From: Rhodopirellula halodulae
GTDB taxonomy: Bacteria > Planctomycetota > Planctomycetia > Pirellulales > Pirellulaceae
Assembly (NCBI RefSeq): GCF_020966775.1
Contig: NZ_JAJKFV010000012.1
Coordinates: 62,001 to 126,000 of the forward strand
Length of the DNA stretch: 64,000 bases
Direction of reading: 5' to 3'
The notes under the pieces are model-generated. The model did not search any database and was not told the origin of the DNA. It saw only the letters and a program-made list of their open reading frames with translations. The position numbers and the translations under genes are program-made. Shown in pieces: positions 1 through 15,000 of this stretch (the stretch's first letter is position 1; every line of letters starts with the position of its first letter).

Positions 1-3000
1 CACCTCAGGTGTTGGCGGTTGTTCCGGAGCCAATTGACGTCGACAACCAAGGCCAGCGCACACCGCGGCTCAACATGGTCGATGTGTATTTCACGGAAGA
101 CGTGAACGTAGCCAACCTGTCGGCACAGTTGGATCTGTTCCAACTGATCTACACCCGTGACACCGTCACCGGCGAAGACGACACGGTCTTCACCCCCAAC
201 GACATCGACGCGATCCCGGGCAAACCCAACGCGGTTCGTCTGACCTTCGACGACTTTTTGAACGACGGAAACAGTAACTTCAGTTTCTCCGAAGTTCCTG
301 ACCTGACCCAACAAACCAATCCTCCGACACCGATCGATCAATTGCCGAAGATCCCAGGTGCGATTCGGTTGAAAATTGGCAACGACAGTGCTCTGCCGAT
401 GACGCCCGGCAACGTTTCCGTCGCGGGTGACGCCGGTGACAGCTTTGACACCGCCACCATCATCAACAACCTCAACGGCATCGGAGCCGGCCAAACCGCC
501 AGCGTTCGATTGACCGGCGGCGAGATCGACAACCCGAATCCAAATGACCCGCTCTACACCTTGGATTTCCCAGGTGGAACGGACTATCAGGGCGTTCGCA
601 ACATTCGTCCGGACGACCCCAGCCGTTTGGAACGCACCGTTCCATTGGACGTGTGGCGTCGCGGCGCGGACACCGTCGATGGCATCACCACGGCGTACTA
701 CAACTTCCCGACGAGCTGGTTGGGCGATGAACCCAGCAGCAGCGGATTGGATCTGGACAAAACCTACATCAACCAGATCACCGAGGAACAAAAGCAACGC
801 GTCCGCGAAGTCATGTCGCTGTTCAGCGAGTACTTGGGCGTTCAGTTCATCGAAGTCGGTGACACCGCATCGGGTGCCGTCACCAGCATTCCATCCGGCG
901 CACCTTTGCTCAGCATCACGTTGGGTGAGCTATACGGCAGCGTTGATGACAACCTGACCGTCAACAGTGCGGTCGGCGGAGTCACCTTGGACACGCGACC
1001 GCTGGACATCAACGGTTTGACATTCCTTGGAACCGACCCCAACGCGGACTCGATTGGCGATCGCCAACTGCTGGTGATGGATTCACAGGATTTTGATTCC
1101 AGCGTCGATGACCAGACCGGCGGCGAGTTCTTCCGCGGTGCATTCCTCGGGATTGGTCAATTGCTCGGTTATGGCTACGCCGATCACTTGCCACAACCTG
1201 TGACGCAGTCCACCGGTTCGGTCTTGGAAGGACTGAATCCGGAATCTCCCGATGTGGTCGATTTGGCATCGCAATTGGGCGATGACAACGAAGCGTTGTT
1301 CCCGAGTCCATCGGATATCGTCAACGGTCAATACTTGTTCCGTCCTGAAGCAAACGATATTGACCTGTATCGTTTTGAATTGAGCGAACCAGGCAAGCTT
1401 TCGATCTCCACCGTCGCTCAACGCTTGAGCCTGTCCAGCACGCTCGACACCGCGCTTCGCTTGTACAAACAAGTCGGCACGGATGAGTACATCGAGATCG
1501 CACAAAACGACGATTACTTCAGCGATGACTCGTTGATCGAAATCGACATCTTGGAAGCTGGCGACTACGTGATCGGCGTCAGCGCGTCTGGCAACACGTC
1601 TTACAACCCCGTGATCGCCGGAACCGGCATCGGCGGTGTCACCGAAGGCACCTACGAATTGGTTGTCTCGTACGAGACCGCTGCCGCCAGCAGCATCATG
1701 GACAATCCCGTCAACGGCACCGCGGCTCAACCGCTGGATGGCGACGCGGATGGCAAACCGGGCGGCGAATTCAATTTCTGGTTCAACCCAACGGATCCCG
1801 ATGCGGTCGTTTATGTCGACAGCCTGACCGGAACCAACCTGCCCGACCGCAATTTCACCGCGGCAGACGTGACCAACTTCGACCTGTTCGTCACGATGGG
1901 AACACCCACCAAACCAGTCGCTGAAATTGACGATGCGATTCGCTTGGCCGAGTTCCGTTCGGCAAACGGTGGAACGCCCGTCACCAAAATTCGTGTGATT
2001 GGTGGCGGCACCTACGAAATCGGTCGTTCGAGCTTCGGCAGCGAACTGAAAGACGGATCCACGCTGAATGTTCCCAAGGACATCGCACTGGTCATCGACG
2101 GCGGATCGACCTTCCGCATGTCACGCAGCCGCATCGGTGTCGGCAGCACTTCCGAATCGGTCGATCGCAGCAATTCCTCGCTGCAGATCTTGGGAACGCC
2201 CGATCAAATGGTCTCGTTCGTTGGTCTGAATGGCCAAACCGGATCTTGGGGCGGCATCGATCTGCGTGGCGACATCGACTTTGCCGACGACAGCAAGACC
2301 AACATGGAAGACAACGCGGTCTTCTTGAACCACATCCAATACGCCGACATTCAACACGGCGGTGGGCAAGTTTCGGTCGACGGCCAAACCCTGACGATCT
2401 CGCCAATCGAGTTGGCGGACGTCCGTGCAACCATTCTGAACAACCAGATTCGCAATTCGGCACAAGCCGCCATCGCGGCCACACCGAACACGTTTGAAGA
2501 AACTCGCTTCGACGAATCGCAATACCAGAACCAAGTTGCTCCTGGTGCGGCGGCTCCGTCGTACTTCACCAGCGATGTGACGCGCATCGGACCGCACATT
2601 CGCGGCAACACGCTGACCAACAACTCGATCAACGGGCTGCAAATCCGTTTGTCGACTCCGACCGGCGGCGACCTGCAATCGTTGGACGTCAACGCTCGCT
2701 TCGATGACACCGACATCGTGCACGTGTTGACCGAAAACTTGCTGATCGAAGGCAACCCCGGTGGCGTGAACGCGGCCAACGCGGCCCCGAGTGTTCTGTT
2801 GGTTCGATCCAACAGCACCACCGCTCCTGCGGGTGAAACCGGATTGGACGCGGGTGCTTACGTTTACCGCATGACGTTCATCGACGAGAACGGTTTTGAA
2901 TCCACTCCAAGCGACGCAACCTCGTCGGTCACCGTGGGTGCTGGTGCGGCGGTTCAGTTGTCTGGCCTGCCGACCGTGACAGCGAACTCGGGCTTCAGCG

Positions 3001-6000
3001 GCCGTCGTCTGTATCGAGCCACGGTGGACGCCAACGGCAACCCGGGCGAGTTCCGCTTGGTCGCTCGTTTGAATACGTCCGACACATCGTACCGCGACGC
3101 CACCAACGAAGGCAGCAACCTGCTGAACCCGAGCATCATCGCGGGCACGCTGTTGGCCGGTGCCAGTGGCTCCATCCAAACCAGCTCGATTCCGAACCCA
3201 GCCGGTGGTGGCACCGGATTGGTCGAGCCCGGTCGTTACGTTTATCGCTTCACTTTCGCGACGGCTGATGGAACGGAAGTTGGACCGAGCAGCGAAACCC
3301 AAATCATCGAAACGATCGACGAAGGCTCCATCCTGGTCAGCGGCATCCCAGCCGCTCCCGCGGGAAGTGGTTTCGCCTCGCGAATCGTCTACCGTGCGGA
3401 AGTCGCCAGCAACGGCACCGTTGGCGAGTATCGTCAAGTCGCCGTTTTGAACGCTTCGCAGTCTTCGTTCACCGACGGAGCTTCCATCGGCACCGATCGA
3501 TTGGATTTGCTGACGGTCACCGCGCCGTTGCAAGCTCGCGCGGGTCGTTTGGATCCGAGCTTGGTCATCGATCCGGGCATGATCGTCAAGTTGGACGGCG
3601 CTCGCATCGACGTGACTTTCGACGCTCACCTGTACGCCGAAGGCACGGCCAAAGAGCCGATCATCCTGACCAGCCTGAACGACGACCGCTACGGAACCGG
3701 CGGTGCGTTCAACACGAACAACATCTCGCAAGGCACCAACGACGGACAGAACGAACTGCAACCCGGCGATTGGTCGGGTGTCTACCTGGCCTTCGGTGCT
3801 GACGCTTCGTTCGACCACGCGGTCCTGGCCGGTGGTGGCGGGTCCTCGCGTATCGAAGGTGGTTTTGCCAGCTTCAACGTGTTGGAAGTTCATCAAAGCG
3901 ATCTGCGAGTCGCCAATTCGCGATTCGAAGACAACGCCGATGGCCGAGGCTTCTTGAACGACAGCGGCAACAACACCAACAACCCGAACGACCCTCGCGA
4001 AGAACGTGTGGGCCGAGTGAACAACGCCAGCGGCACCGTGTTCGTGCGTGGTGCTCAACCAGTCATGGTCGACAACGAATTTGTCGATGGCAGTGGCCCC
4101 GCAATGTCGTTCGACGTCAACAGTTTCTCGTGGCAAGAAGTCACGGACCCAGGCCGCTCCACCGCGTCGCGTGACTTCGGCTTGACCGGCAATGTGGCTG
4201 ACAGCCTGGATCGCTACGAAATTTCTGGCAACAGCGGCCCGTTGATCGCCGGCAACGCGATTGATTCGGCCACCGTCTCGGACGAAGACGTTGCCGCCGG
4301 AGTGGTCACCGCCGGACTGAACGGTTTGGAAGTTCGCGGCGGAACCGTGGCGACCGAAGTGGTCTGGGACGATACCGACATCGTTCACATCGTTCGTGGC
4401 ATGATCGAAATCCCGAACCAACACATCTACGGTGGCTTGCGTCTGGAAAGTGACGCACGTGGTTCGTTGGTCGTTAAGTTCCAGAACCAAGACCTGGACG
4501 TCGAAGACGTGTTGCTGCGTCGCCAAGCCGGCATCGTCGCCGGTGGTACGTTGCTGACCGCGGAAGACGAGATGCTCGACATTGCCAACCGCATCGGTGG
4601 CAGCTTGCAAGTCGTTGGCCAACCGGACTTCCCCGTGGTCTTGACCAGCTTGCTGGACGACACCGTCGGTGCCGGCTTCACACCAGACGGCCAAGCCAAC
4701 ATCGACACCGACAACAACGGAGTTCGCGTCGACGAAGACGGCAACCCGATTGCTGTGTTGACCAGCGATTCCGGTAACAGCGAAGCCACACCGCCGTTGT
4801 TGCCACTGGGGCAAGAGTACGATCGCACCAACCGTGCGGAAGTCGACAACGGAACGACCATCGACAACGACATCGATCCAAACGCACCTGGTTACCTCAA
4901 CACCACGGTGCTGGGCGGTGGTGAATTGCAGAACGTCGTCGTCACGGGCATCGACCAGAACGCCGGTGGTGCATTGCTGGCTCAACAGAACTACGCGTTC
5001 CTGTACACGACGTACATCGAAGTCACCAGCGACACGGGTGGGCGTCAACGCATCCCGTTGATCAACGCATTCGGTCCCAACGACAACCCGAACCCGATCT
5101 TGGTCGGTCCCGACCGTGTCCGCAGCAGTGGTGTCTTCACCGTCTTCGGTCGCGAAATTCGTTTCACGGCGGAATCGTTCATCGTCGACAACCGCGCGGT
5201 GGCCTACACCAAGTTGGACTTCGAAACCGTTGATGGAGCCGACTTCTCCGCCGGCAACATCAACACCATCCGAGTGTTCAGCTACTTGGATCAGGGCGTC
5301 ACCGCTGACGACAACGACGTGCTCTATCAAATCGGCACGCCTGGCCAAAGCGATTTCCGCTTGATGACGTTGAACCAAACCGCACGAGTCGGTTTCTCGC
5401 ACGGTGGTGTTTACGAGAACGATTCGGTGAACCAATTCAACGCGTCGTACACCGGCTGGTTGACCGACGATGCGGGTGATTTGCTCAACCGCTTGAATAA
5501 CGTGCAAAACGGATTCAACTTCGACATCGCCGCGAATATCAATGGTGATATCCCTGGTGCGTTCGGTCCTGTCGCCGGTGCGGCCAACTTCGATGGAGTT
5601 TCCGATGGCACCGTCGCGATCAGCCAGAACGGACAACCTGCGGACATCGAGACCGCTTTGATCTGGCAGTTGGATGGTGGTTCCGATGCCGCTCGCGTGA
5701 CCTCGTTCGTCGAATGGATTCCATTCGACCCCGCCAACCCCGCCAGCATCACGTTGCCACAGAGCATCGACGGTGCAGGATCGTGGGACGGCATCACGAT
5801 TCGCGAAGCCGCTTCGGATTCGAACGTTTCGATCGCCAGCGAAAACGAACCTGGCAACGTTGGCAACAGCGACACCAACGCAACGCCAGCCACCTCGCAG
5901 TACCTTGGTGAGTTGGCACCTTCGATCGAAGCCGGCGATGAATCACGTCGCATCGGTTTGATTGTCGAAGGCGAGATCAGCAGCCGTGGTGACGAAGACG

Positions 6001-9000
6001 TGTTCGCTTTCGTTGCAGAAGCTGGCACGCAAGTTTGGTTGGACATCGACCGTACCAATTCGAACTTGGACACGATCGTCGAACTGATCGACGCCAACGG
6101 CAACACGCTGATCCTGTCGGATGATTCACTGGCAGAAGCTCGTCAAATCGAAGAACTGCTGTCGATCGATCCAACCGACCCGAACGCGGCGGCACGTCGA
6201 GCTGCTTTGACGGCCGAGATCGCTCGCCGCAGCGGTGGCGGACTGAACGGATTCGATTTGGATCAAGTCTTGGGGCTTGGAACGACGTTGGTCGACGCCA
6301 CCGCAGCGGACTCGATGTTCCAAGACAACTACTCGACCAACGCTCGCGACGCCGGCATGCGAATCGTCCTGCCGGGTACCGTTGGTCAGCGTTTGCTGTA
6401 TCACATCCGCGTGCGTAGCGGTTTGACCGACACCGCCGAAGCCACCACGCTGCCAAACGGCGGCGGCTTCCTCACCAGTGCTGATTCGCTGGGCAAAGGC
6501 CGCACGACCGGTAGCTACCAATTGCAAATCCGTTTGGGTGAAGACGACGTCTTCGCCGGAACGCAAGTTCGTTACAGCGACGTTCGATTCGCGACCAACG
6601 GCGTGCAAGTCATCGGCGGACCGATGCACAGCCCGCTGGCCGGAGACGATTTCGAAACCGACTCCGCCAACAACACGCTCAGCAACGCTCAGCGTTTGGG
6701 ACTGTACGACAATCAATTCACCTCCGACGGAACCATCACCACCTTGGCCGATGGCAGCATCGTGCTGAACCGTGACTCGGGTGGCATTGACCGCGTCGAT
6801 ATCGACTTGGAAAACCCAGCCGGTCCTCTCAGCAGCGATTCGTTGTCGAAGAACATCTCGGGCTTCTTGACCGACGGCGGCGACGTCGACTGGTACGAGT
6901 TCGATGTCGACTATCGCCAACTGACCCGCGACGATGCGGCGCTCTACCTGGCGACCATTTTCGACGTCGATTACTCCGACGGATTGGCTCGTGCCGACAC
7001 CGCGTTGTACGTCTTCAACTCGCTGGGTGAACTCGTCTTGATCGGTGGCGACAGCAACGTCGCGGACGATCAAACGTCGGCCGGTGCCGGTTACGACCCA
7101 TCGGATCTTTCGCGAGGCTCCTTCGGCACGGCTGACCCGTACATCGGATCCGCCGAACTTCCCGAAGGCACCTACTACGTTGCGATTTCGAATCAATCGC
7201 GTCAGCCCGCTGTGCTGGATCAATTTACCAACCGCGACACAGCCAACCCGTTGCTGCGTTTGGAACCGGTCGATTCGATTCGTCGCATCGCAGAAGAAAA
7301 CTTCAGCGGCTCGTCGTTCTTCTACCCGGGAACGGCCAGTGCACCGGTTCAACCTGTTCTGTTCGACCAGAACTCCATTCTGGACTACTCGCTGGATGAC
7401 GTTGTCCTGTACGTCAACACGCAATCGTCGTTGTTCGTCGTCAACCCATTCACCGGCGAAACCTACGGAGTCATTGGTAACTTCGGCGACGAAGTTCGCG
7501 ACATTGCCTTCACGGCCAACGGGGAACTGTTTGCCTACACGGGCTACGACGATCGTCCCGCCGGTGATACGACTTGGACGTACAACCGCATCGACACCGC
7601 AACGGCTCAGCTCAGTGCTCCGCTCAGCGTGGGTGCCGGGATTGAAACGTTCCACAACCTGGACGCGGAAGCTCCGCCAGCCCAACAAATTTTGGACGAA
7701 GCCAGCGACGATGGAATCGAAGTCGAAGCGATCACGATCCGTTCTCGCTTCGGTGCTGAAACCGGCTTCTTCGTCGGCAACCGCCCAACGTTCCAAGCCG
7801 GTTTGGAGTACATCAACAACATCCTGTATGCCTTCAACGAGGAAACAGGTGAAGCAACCGGTCCAGTCTTTGACTTGGCATTGGCAGCCGCCGGTGCGGG
7901 TACTGATCGACGTGAAATTGGTGCCATCGACACCGCGGTTCCCGCTGGCAACCAAGACACTCAACTCGGCATCGCAGATGCAACCGCCAACGATGCAACG
8001 GGACTTCCTGTTGCACGATTGTTCGACGGCGACACGTTCAGCCTGACCAACGGTACCGAAACCGTCACGTTCGAATTGAACCAAGGCTTCACGATCCTGG
8101 CAGCATCGCCTGCGGATTCGTTGACCGGTGCATCGTTGCCAAACGCGGCGATTCCGATCGCGGCCGGCACGACCTTGGATCCGGCCAGCATCGTCAACGA
8201 CACGTTGCTAACGATCGAAGTCCCCGGCAGCTCGCCAGTGACCTTCCAAATCACTGATTCCACGGCAGCGATCAACCCGAACAACGTTCGTGTTCCGTTG
8301 GATCGTTCGTCCGATGCGGTCGTCTTCATCGACACGTTGGAATCGATCATCCGTCAACAAGGCATTCCTGTTTCCGCCAAGGGAACTCAGTTGGCATTGC
8401 CAACGGCGACCAACGTTCAACTGACCGGTCCAGGTGCCACCGCGGCCGATGGCATCGCCCTGGTTGGCGACAACAACGTCGCGGCGGGCAACACTTCCGT
8501 CACGTTGTTGCCAACCGACACGGCCGAAACCATCGCCTTCCGGATTTCGCAAGCGGTTCAAGCCGCCAACACCGGAGGTTCGCTGCCGACGGTCACGGCG
8601 ACCGCGCAAGGCAACTCGCTGGCGATCACGGGTGCCATCGCCAATGTCAGTAGTGTTACCGGAGCGATCCGAGCCGGCGGTTCCGCCAACGGTGGTTTGA
8701 TCACGGGTGTCGAATTGGTTGGCAACAACCTGTACGGCGTCAGCAGCAATGGTGGCTTGTACATCGTGCCAAGTGCACAGCTCAACGGCACGGGCAACCG
8801 CTTCGTCGGCAACTATGTCTCCACCGCGACCGACCTGATCGGATTGAACTTCACCGGTTTGCGTGCTGGTCCCAACAGCGTGGAAGACGGGGCTTACAGC
8901 GACATTCTGTTCGGAACGACCAGCAACGGCCGCATCTACGCGTTCAACACGCGAGGTGAATTGCAGCCGATCTTTGCCGGTGGACGCACCTTCATCGAAA

Positions 9001-12000
9001 CCGGCATCTTTGGTGCTCTTGGTTTGGACTTCAGCACGCTGGATTACAACCTGTGGCACGTCGCCGGGGCTCGCGCCGACGATCCGGGTCACGGTTACAA
9101 CCAGAACGACAGCGACACCCGCTTCGGTTTCACCGGTGGCAACTCGTTGCAGTTCAACTACACCGCGGGTGCATTCAACGGAAACTACAACTTCGGCGAA
9201 GCACCGGTCCAGAACTTCAACACCGCCAACGAAAACGTGCGTCAGGACGGACAAGACGTCCAAAGCACGTACAACTTCCCCGGCGGTGCCAAGGGGATCG
9301 TTCAGTCCAACACGTTCAGCTTGGAAGGCTACTCCTCCGCCGACCTGCCAACGATGTACTTCAACTACTTCCTCGAAACCGATGGAGTGGATGACGACAC
9401 CGCCACCGACAACGACGACGACTTGTTCTCGGAAGACCGTGACACCTTGCGTGTTTACGTCATCGACGACAACGGCGTGGAACACTTGGTCGCGACCAAC
9501 AACGAATCGCGTGGCAACCTGAACTTCGACGATGAGTTCGATGATCCAGCTCAAGTTGGCATCTATGACGATGACATCGATGTCGACGTCCAACAACTGT
9601 TCGACAACACGGGCAACTGGCGTCAAGCTCGCGTGCCGCTGAATGAGTTCGCCGGCCAAAGCAACTTGGCACTGCGAATCGAATTCTCGACCGCGGGGAC
9701 AACCGCGACGAACACCGCGGAGATTCGCACGGTGGCCGCCAGCGGCTTGGCCGACGGCGAAACCTTCACCATCGGCGGGCAACTGTTCTCCATCGATCTG
9801 TCGCCAACCATCGCGTTCCCGTCCGGAGCTCAATTGGCTCAACTGTTTGGCACCGGTGCGACGGCGGAAGCCACCTTCGTCGTGGACGGCCAAGAGTACA
9901 TCTTGACCGACGGCACACGAGCCGTTGCGGCGGACCAAATCGCAATCGATGTGACCAACGGCGACCCATCGCTGCTGTCATCGCTGACCGCGGCCGACGT
10001 CGCTTCGTCGGTGGCCTCGGTGTTCGACACCAGCGTCAGCGTGGATCGATTGGTTCCGTCCGGAGCCGAACTGGCGTTGTTCTATCAGAACAATCCAGAC
10101 GAATTCAAAACCATCTTCATCAACGGCAACGAGTACTTGCTGGATGACGGATTCCGCGACACCACCGACGCCGAGCCACAATTCGCCAACACGAATTTGA
10201 TTCCGTTGGACTTGTTGGCGATCTACGAAACCTTCGACGATGCCGATCCAAACGTCGAAACGATTGTGGACCTCAGCCAAGAAGACGTGGCACGTGTTCT
10301 GTCCGCTGTGATTGGCGAGACCGACGGTTCCGTCGACTACGATCAATTGGTTCCCACCGGAACTCAATTGGCAACGCTGTACCAAGATCCCACGGAACGC
10401 TTCGTGGTTGAAATCGACGGCGTCGAATACGTGCTGAATGACGGCACCCGCTCGATCGCGGCCGGTCAAGTTTCCGTTTTGATCGCCGACCTTTCACAAT
10501 CGGACATCGGCGGCGAACTGCAAGCCGTGGTGGAACAGAACACCGGTGTACAATCGCCTCAATTCGCGACCGTCGATAACTTCGACTTCAGCGATGCATC
10601 CGACCCAGTCGATCCGTTTGGCAACCCAAACCCAGTGGGTGCGACCGGTCGCAACGATTTGATTTTCCAAGCGACCCCGCTGCCTTATGTTGACGGCAAC
10701 CTGCAAGTCACCGGTCGCGGAACCTTGGGAACCGTCACCGGTGGCGGCGTCACCAACCTGGGCGATGTCGATTTGTCCAGCGTCGAAGTCGCCGCGGGGA
10801 CGACGATCACTGTCGACGCCACCTCGGACAACCCGGGCGTGCTATTGAACGTTCGTTTCTTCGATTCCAACGGTGTCGAACTTCGCAGCCCAACCGGCGG
10901 TTTGCTGGCAGTCGAGAACAATGCTAATGGCACGGTGTCGCTCACCGCACCTTCGGACGGTGTGATTTACATCGGCATCAGCGGCCCAGAAAACGGCGAC
11001 TACGATCCTCGCGTTTCCGGAACCACCAGTGCCGCACAGGTTGGTGGTTACGACCTAACGATTTCGATCAACCCGCAGTTGGACGTCCAAGCCAACGCGT
11101 CGGTCGTCGAGTTCAACGGTGCCGGAACGGTATCGGTTGCCACCGGCAGCGGTCTGCGTGTCGGTTCACAGAACGCACTTCCCGGCATTCCGATCCGCAT
11201 CAGCCAGTCGGCCACCGCCGTGGAAGTTGCCGCCGCCCTGCGTCAAGCCTTGGCGAACCGCTTCACCGACGGCGACACCACGTTGATCCCTCAAGTCGGG
11301 TCCGCTGTTCGTTTGCCAAACTTGACGATCAACGACTCCGGCCCATTCGCCTCGACGGCTCAACGTTACGGCGACCGATTCGGAGCCAACGGTGCGGGAG
11401 CTGCTGCGGACAACGCATCCAACGGTGCGTTCATCGACGACATCATCATCGGTTTTGCAGAGCGTGGCGAAATGGTCACCGCGGCGAACCCGATTGGTGT
11501 CAACGAAGAATTCGTGTTGGATCAGTCGGTCAACCTGACCAACCCACCGCAACCGACCCAACCAACGGTCTCGGGTGCTTACCAACTCGAAATTCGCGAC
11601 GCATCGGAATACGTCAGCAGTGGCGAGGTTCCTGTCACCACGCCTCAAGTCCAACGCAACCAGAACGGCACGACCGTCCTCGTCGCGGTGGCAGCCGACG
11701 GAACTCGCGTCACCGCCAACGCCAACGGCCAATTCTTGGACATCAATGGCAACGACCTCGACTTGACTGGCTTCACCGGACCATTCGGCGTCAGCATTGA
11801 TGACGGATCGTTGGTCGCCTTGGATGTGGCCAATGAGCCGATCCAACTACGTGGTGTTGGCGAGGCTCGCTTCCGCACGTTCGACACCAACGAACGACTG
11901 AGCAGCGGCATCACGCTAACAACGTTGCCAGCCGCCGAGATCGAAGACGGTGCCACGTTCACCCTCGCCGATGCGAACACTCGCCTGACGTTCGAATTCG

Positions 12001-15000
12001 ACATCAGCAACGACCTTGGCAGCTTCGACGGAATCGTTCCGGAAGACAACCGCGTCGCCGTTCGGTTGCCACGCACCGCATCCGCTGCGGAAGTGGCCAA
12101 CGAGATCATTCGCTTGATCAATTCGACGCAGGTCCAAGCGGTCATCGACGGCAGTGCCTCGCGTGCCAATGGAACCGTGCCACCGGCCAGCGCCAGCTCG
12201 CCCAACGCATTGGTCAACGCCGACACGCGAATCAACCTGTATGGCGACCTGAGCGTTCGACCTGACACAGCCGGTCGTCCCGCGTTCGCGAATATTGAAA
12301 TCGCTGATCTGCGAGGCGATACGAATCGCGTCGATGAGGCACAGGGCGTGATCATGATCGAGAACAACCGGTTCTTGTTCAGCTCCAACGCCGGCGTCGA
12401 CATCAACCGCGACGCAACCGCACGTGTCACGTCGGACGATTTACGGGACGCCACTCCATCGATCCTGACTTACGCCCGCAACCTGATTGAACTGAACACT
12501 GAGAATTTGATTCCTGGTGTTGTGGTTCAAAACAACGTGATTGCGTTCAACGCTGATGCCGGTATTCGCATCACTGGTTTGGATGGTGACGGTTCGGCCA
12601 CGCAAGACCCGGTTGGCTTCGACCGAATCGTGAACAACACGTTGGTTGGCGGCCCGATCGAAAGCGGTGCTGAACTGGGACCACAAGTGTTCGAGTCGAT
12701 CTTGTTCGATCAAGGCGGCATCTCGTTCGCCGACGCGGTGGTTCAAGACACGCTGTCGCTCGGCCCAGACGTCAGCTCGGAATTCACCGATCCGGAAGCC
12801 GCACTCGGCTCGCCTGATTGCCACGGCGTTGGACCAGAACCCACCAGCGGACAATTCACGTTCTCGTTGGGATCGGGCGGACAAGCAACGTTCCTCTTCC
12901 AAGACAACTTGTTGACCGGTGACGGAACCTCGGCTCCGGATTTGGTCATCTTCGAATCGGGTGAGCCCGAACGCATCGCGGTTGAAATCAGCCGTGACGG
13001 CGTGACGTTCTTCTCCGTGGGACAAGTCTTCGGAGCAGACAACACCATCGATTTGGATTCGTTCGGCTTCGGTCCCAACGATCAATTCGGTTTCGTGCGA
13101 CTGACCGACCTGTCGCCCGCTGGCACGTTCGAATTCGGTGCGGCTGGTGCGGACATCGACGGCATCGGAGCGATCTCGACCATCGCTCGCGAAATCTACA
13201 CGCCGGGCAGCCAAGGCATCGTGGTCCAGCAGAACTCGGCACCCACGATCCTGAACAACATCGTTGCCAACTTCCAAACCGGTATCGCTGTTTCGGCTCC
13301 GCAGAACAACGTCGCTGGCGACGTCGACGTTTCTCGCGACTTGACGGTCATCGGTGGCAACACGTTCTTCCGCAATGCGAACAACTCGACCGCGGGTGGA
13401 ACCGGATTGTTCGCTCAGTTCATCAGCCCGTTCCAACAGATCTTCGTTGATCCGGTCAACTTGGTGTTCACACCTCAAGCCGGCACGGCGACGATCGACA
13501 GCGGCATCAACTCGCTGGAAGATCGAGCGTCCCTGCAAACCGTTCGCGGTGCGATTGGACTTCCTCCAAGTCCCATCGTGGCTCCCGTCTACGACCTCAA
13601 CGGACAACTCCGCGTCGACGACCCGAACGTTGCCACGCCAAACGGCCTGGGCTTCAACGTCTTCGTCGATCGTGGTGCCGAAGAGCGTGGCGACAGCGAT
13701 GGACCTCGCTTCGTGGTGACCTCGCCTCGCGGTGATGACCTGTTCGACTTGGCCGGTCAGGCGTTTAGCGTGGGCACGATCCACGACGCATTCGAGATCC
13801 AACTCGTCGACGGAATCGCTCCCGCCGATGCGGCTCCAGGTGTTGGCATTGATGACTCGACCGTTCGATCGGAACTGGTTCGCGTCACCCGATTCTTTGC
13901 CGACAGCGACGAAGTCGAACTGCTCTCCGAAGGCGTCGACTATCGCTTCAGCTACGAGCCTGGCGACAACAAAATTCGCCTGACTCCGATCGGAGGCGTG
14001 TGGCCAGACAACGCGACCTATACCGTCGAGCTTCTGGGCAGCACGCAATCCGGCAACGGCACCGGCGTGTTGAACGCACAACCCGGACGTCTGTATGCCG
14101 ACGGAGCGACCACGCAAATCGGCGACAAGATTTTCGAAGCCGACACCGGCATCGGATTGTCGATCCTGCCGAGCGAGTTGACTCGTGTGAATCCGCTCAC
14201 CAACTTGATCGAATCCAACATCGACGGCCAACTGGTCACGATCTTCGACGGTGTTAACGAATACACCTTCGAGTTCGATACCGAAGCCATTGCGAACGTT
14301 GCCGAAGGAAACATCCCTGTTCGTTTGCCAGCCGCTGCGACCGCGGAGCAAATCAGCGACATCTTCGCTCGTGCGATCAACGAGTCTGGTGTGCAACTGG
14401 TCGCGGTCCACATGCAAATCGAAGACGGTGCAACGATCGAAACCGGTCGACTGCAACTGTTGGGTGCAACCGCCGCCAGCGAGAACGCTTATGTCTCGTT
14501 CGAATCCGACAGCTTCCTGCGTCACACCAACCAAGTGTTGGACGTGACGTTGCTGATCACCACCACCGACGGTATCAACGACTTCGACGGTCAACAAATT
14601 TCGATCTTCGACGGTCAACAAGAACTGACGTTCGAGTTCGATTCCAACGGTGCCGTGACCGGCAACGCCGACGTGGTCGTTGCCATTCGCGACGACAGCA
14701 CGCCTCGCCAAATCGTGGCGGAACTGCTGGCCGCAATCACGACCGCTGGGTTGAACGTCGAAGCATCCGGTGCCTCGGGTAACTTCCGAATCTCCGGTAC
14801 CAACGGCCCGATCTCGGTCACCTCGCTGACCGGTGGCGTTCAAGTCGAAGGCAACAGCGAAATCGGAACCTCGTTCGGCTTCGGCATCATTGTGCCAACC
14901 GAAGAAGGCGTCGTGTCGCCTTTGATCACCGACGGCCAAACCTTCACGATCTCGCGTGGCACGGCTCAATCGGTCACGTTCGAGCTGGACTTCGACGGAT

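Noticed and set aside
2121-5636. Antisense open frame of 1171 codons within the giant gene
   Set aside because: It mirrors the codon bias of the plus-strand gene, has a Val/Asp/Arg-rich composition without domains, and lies inside a clearly coding region.
6126-8084. Antisense open frame of 652 codons
   Set aside because: Shadow of the giant gene with no recognisable domains.
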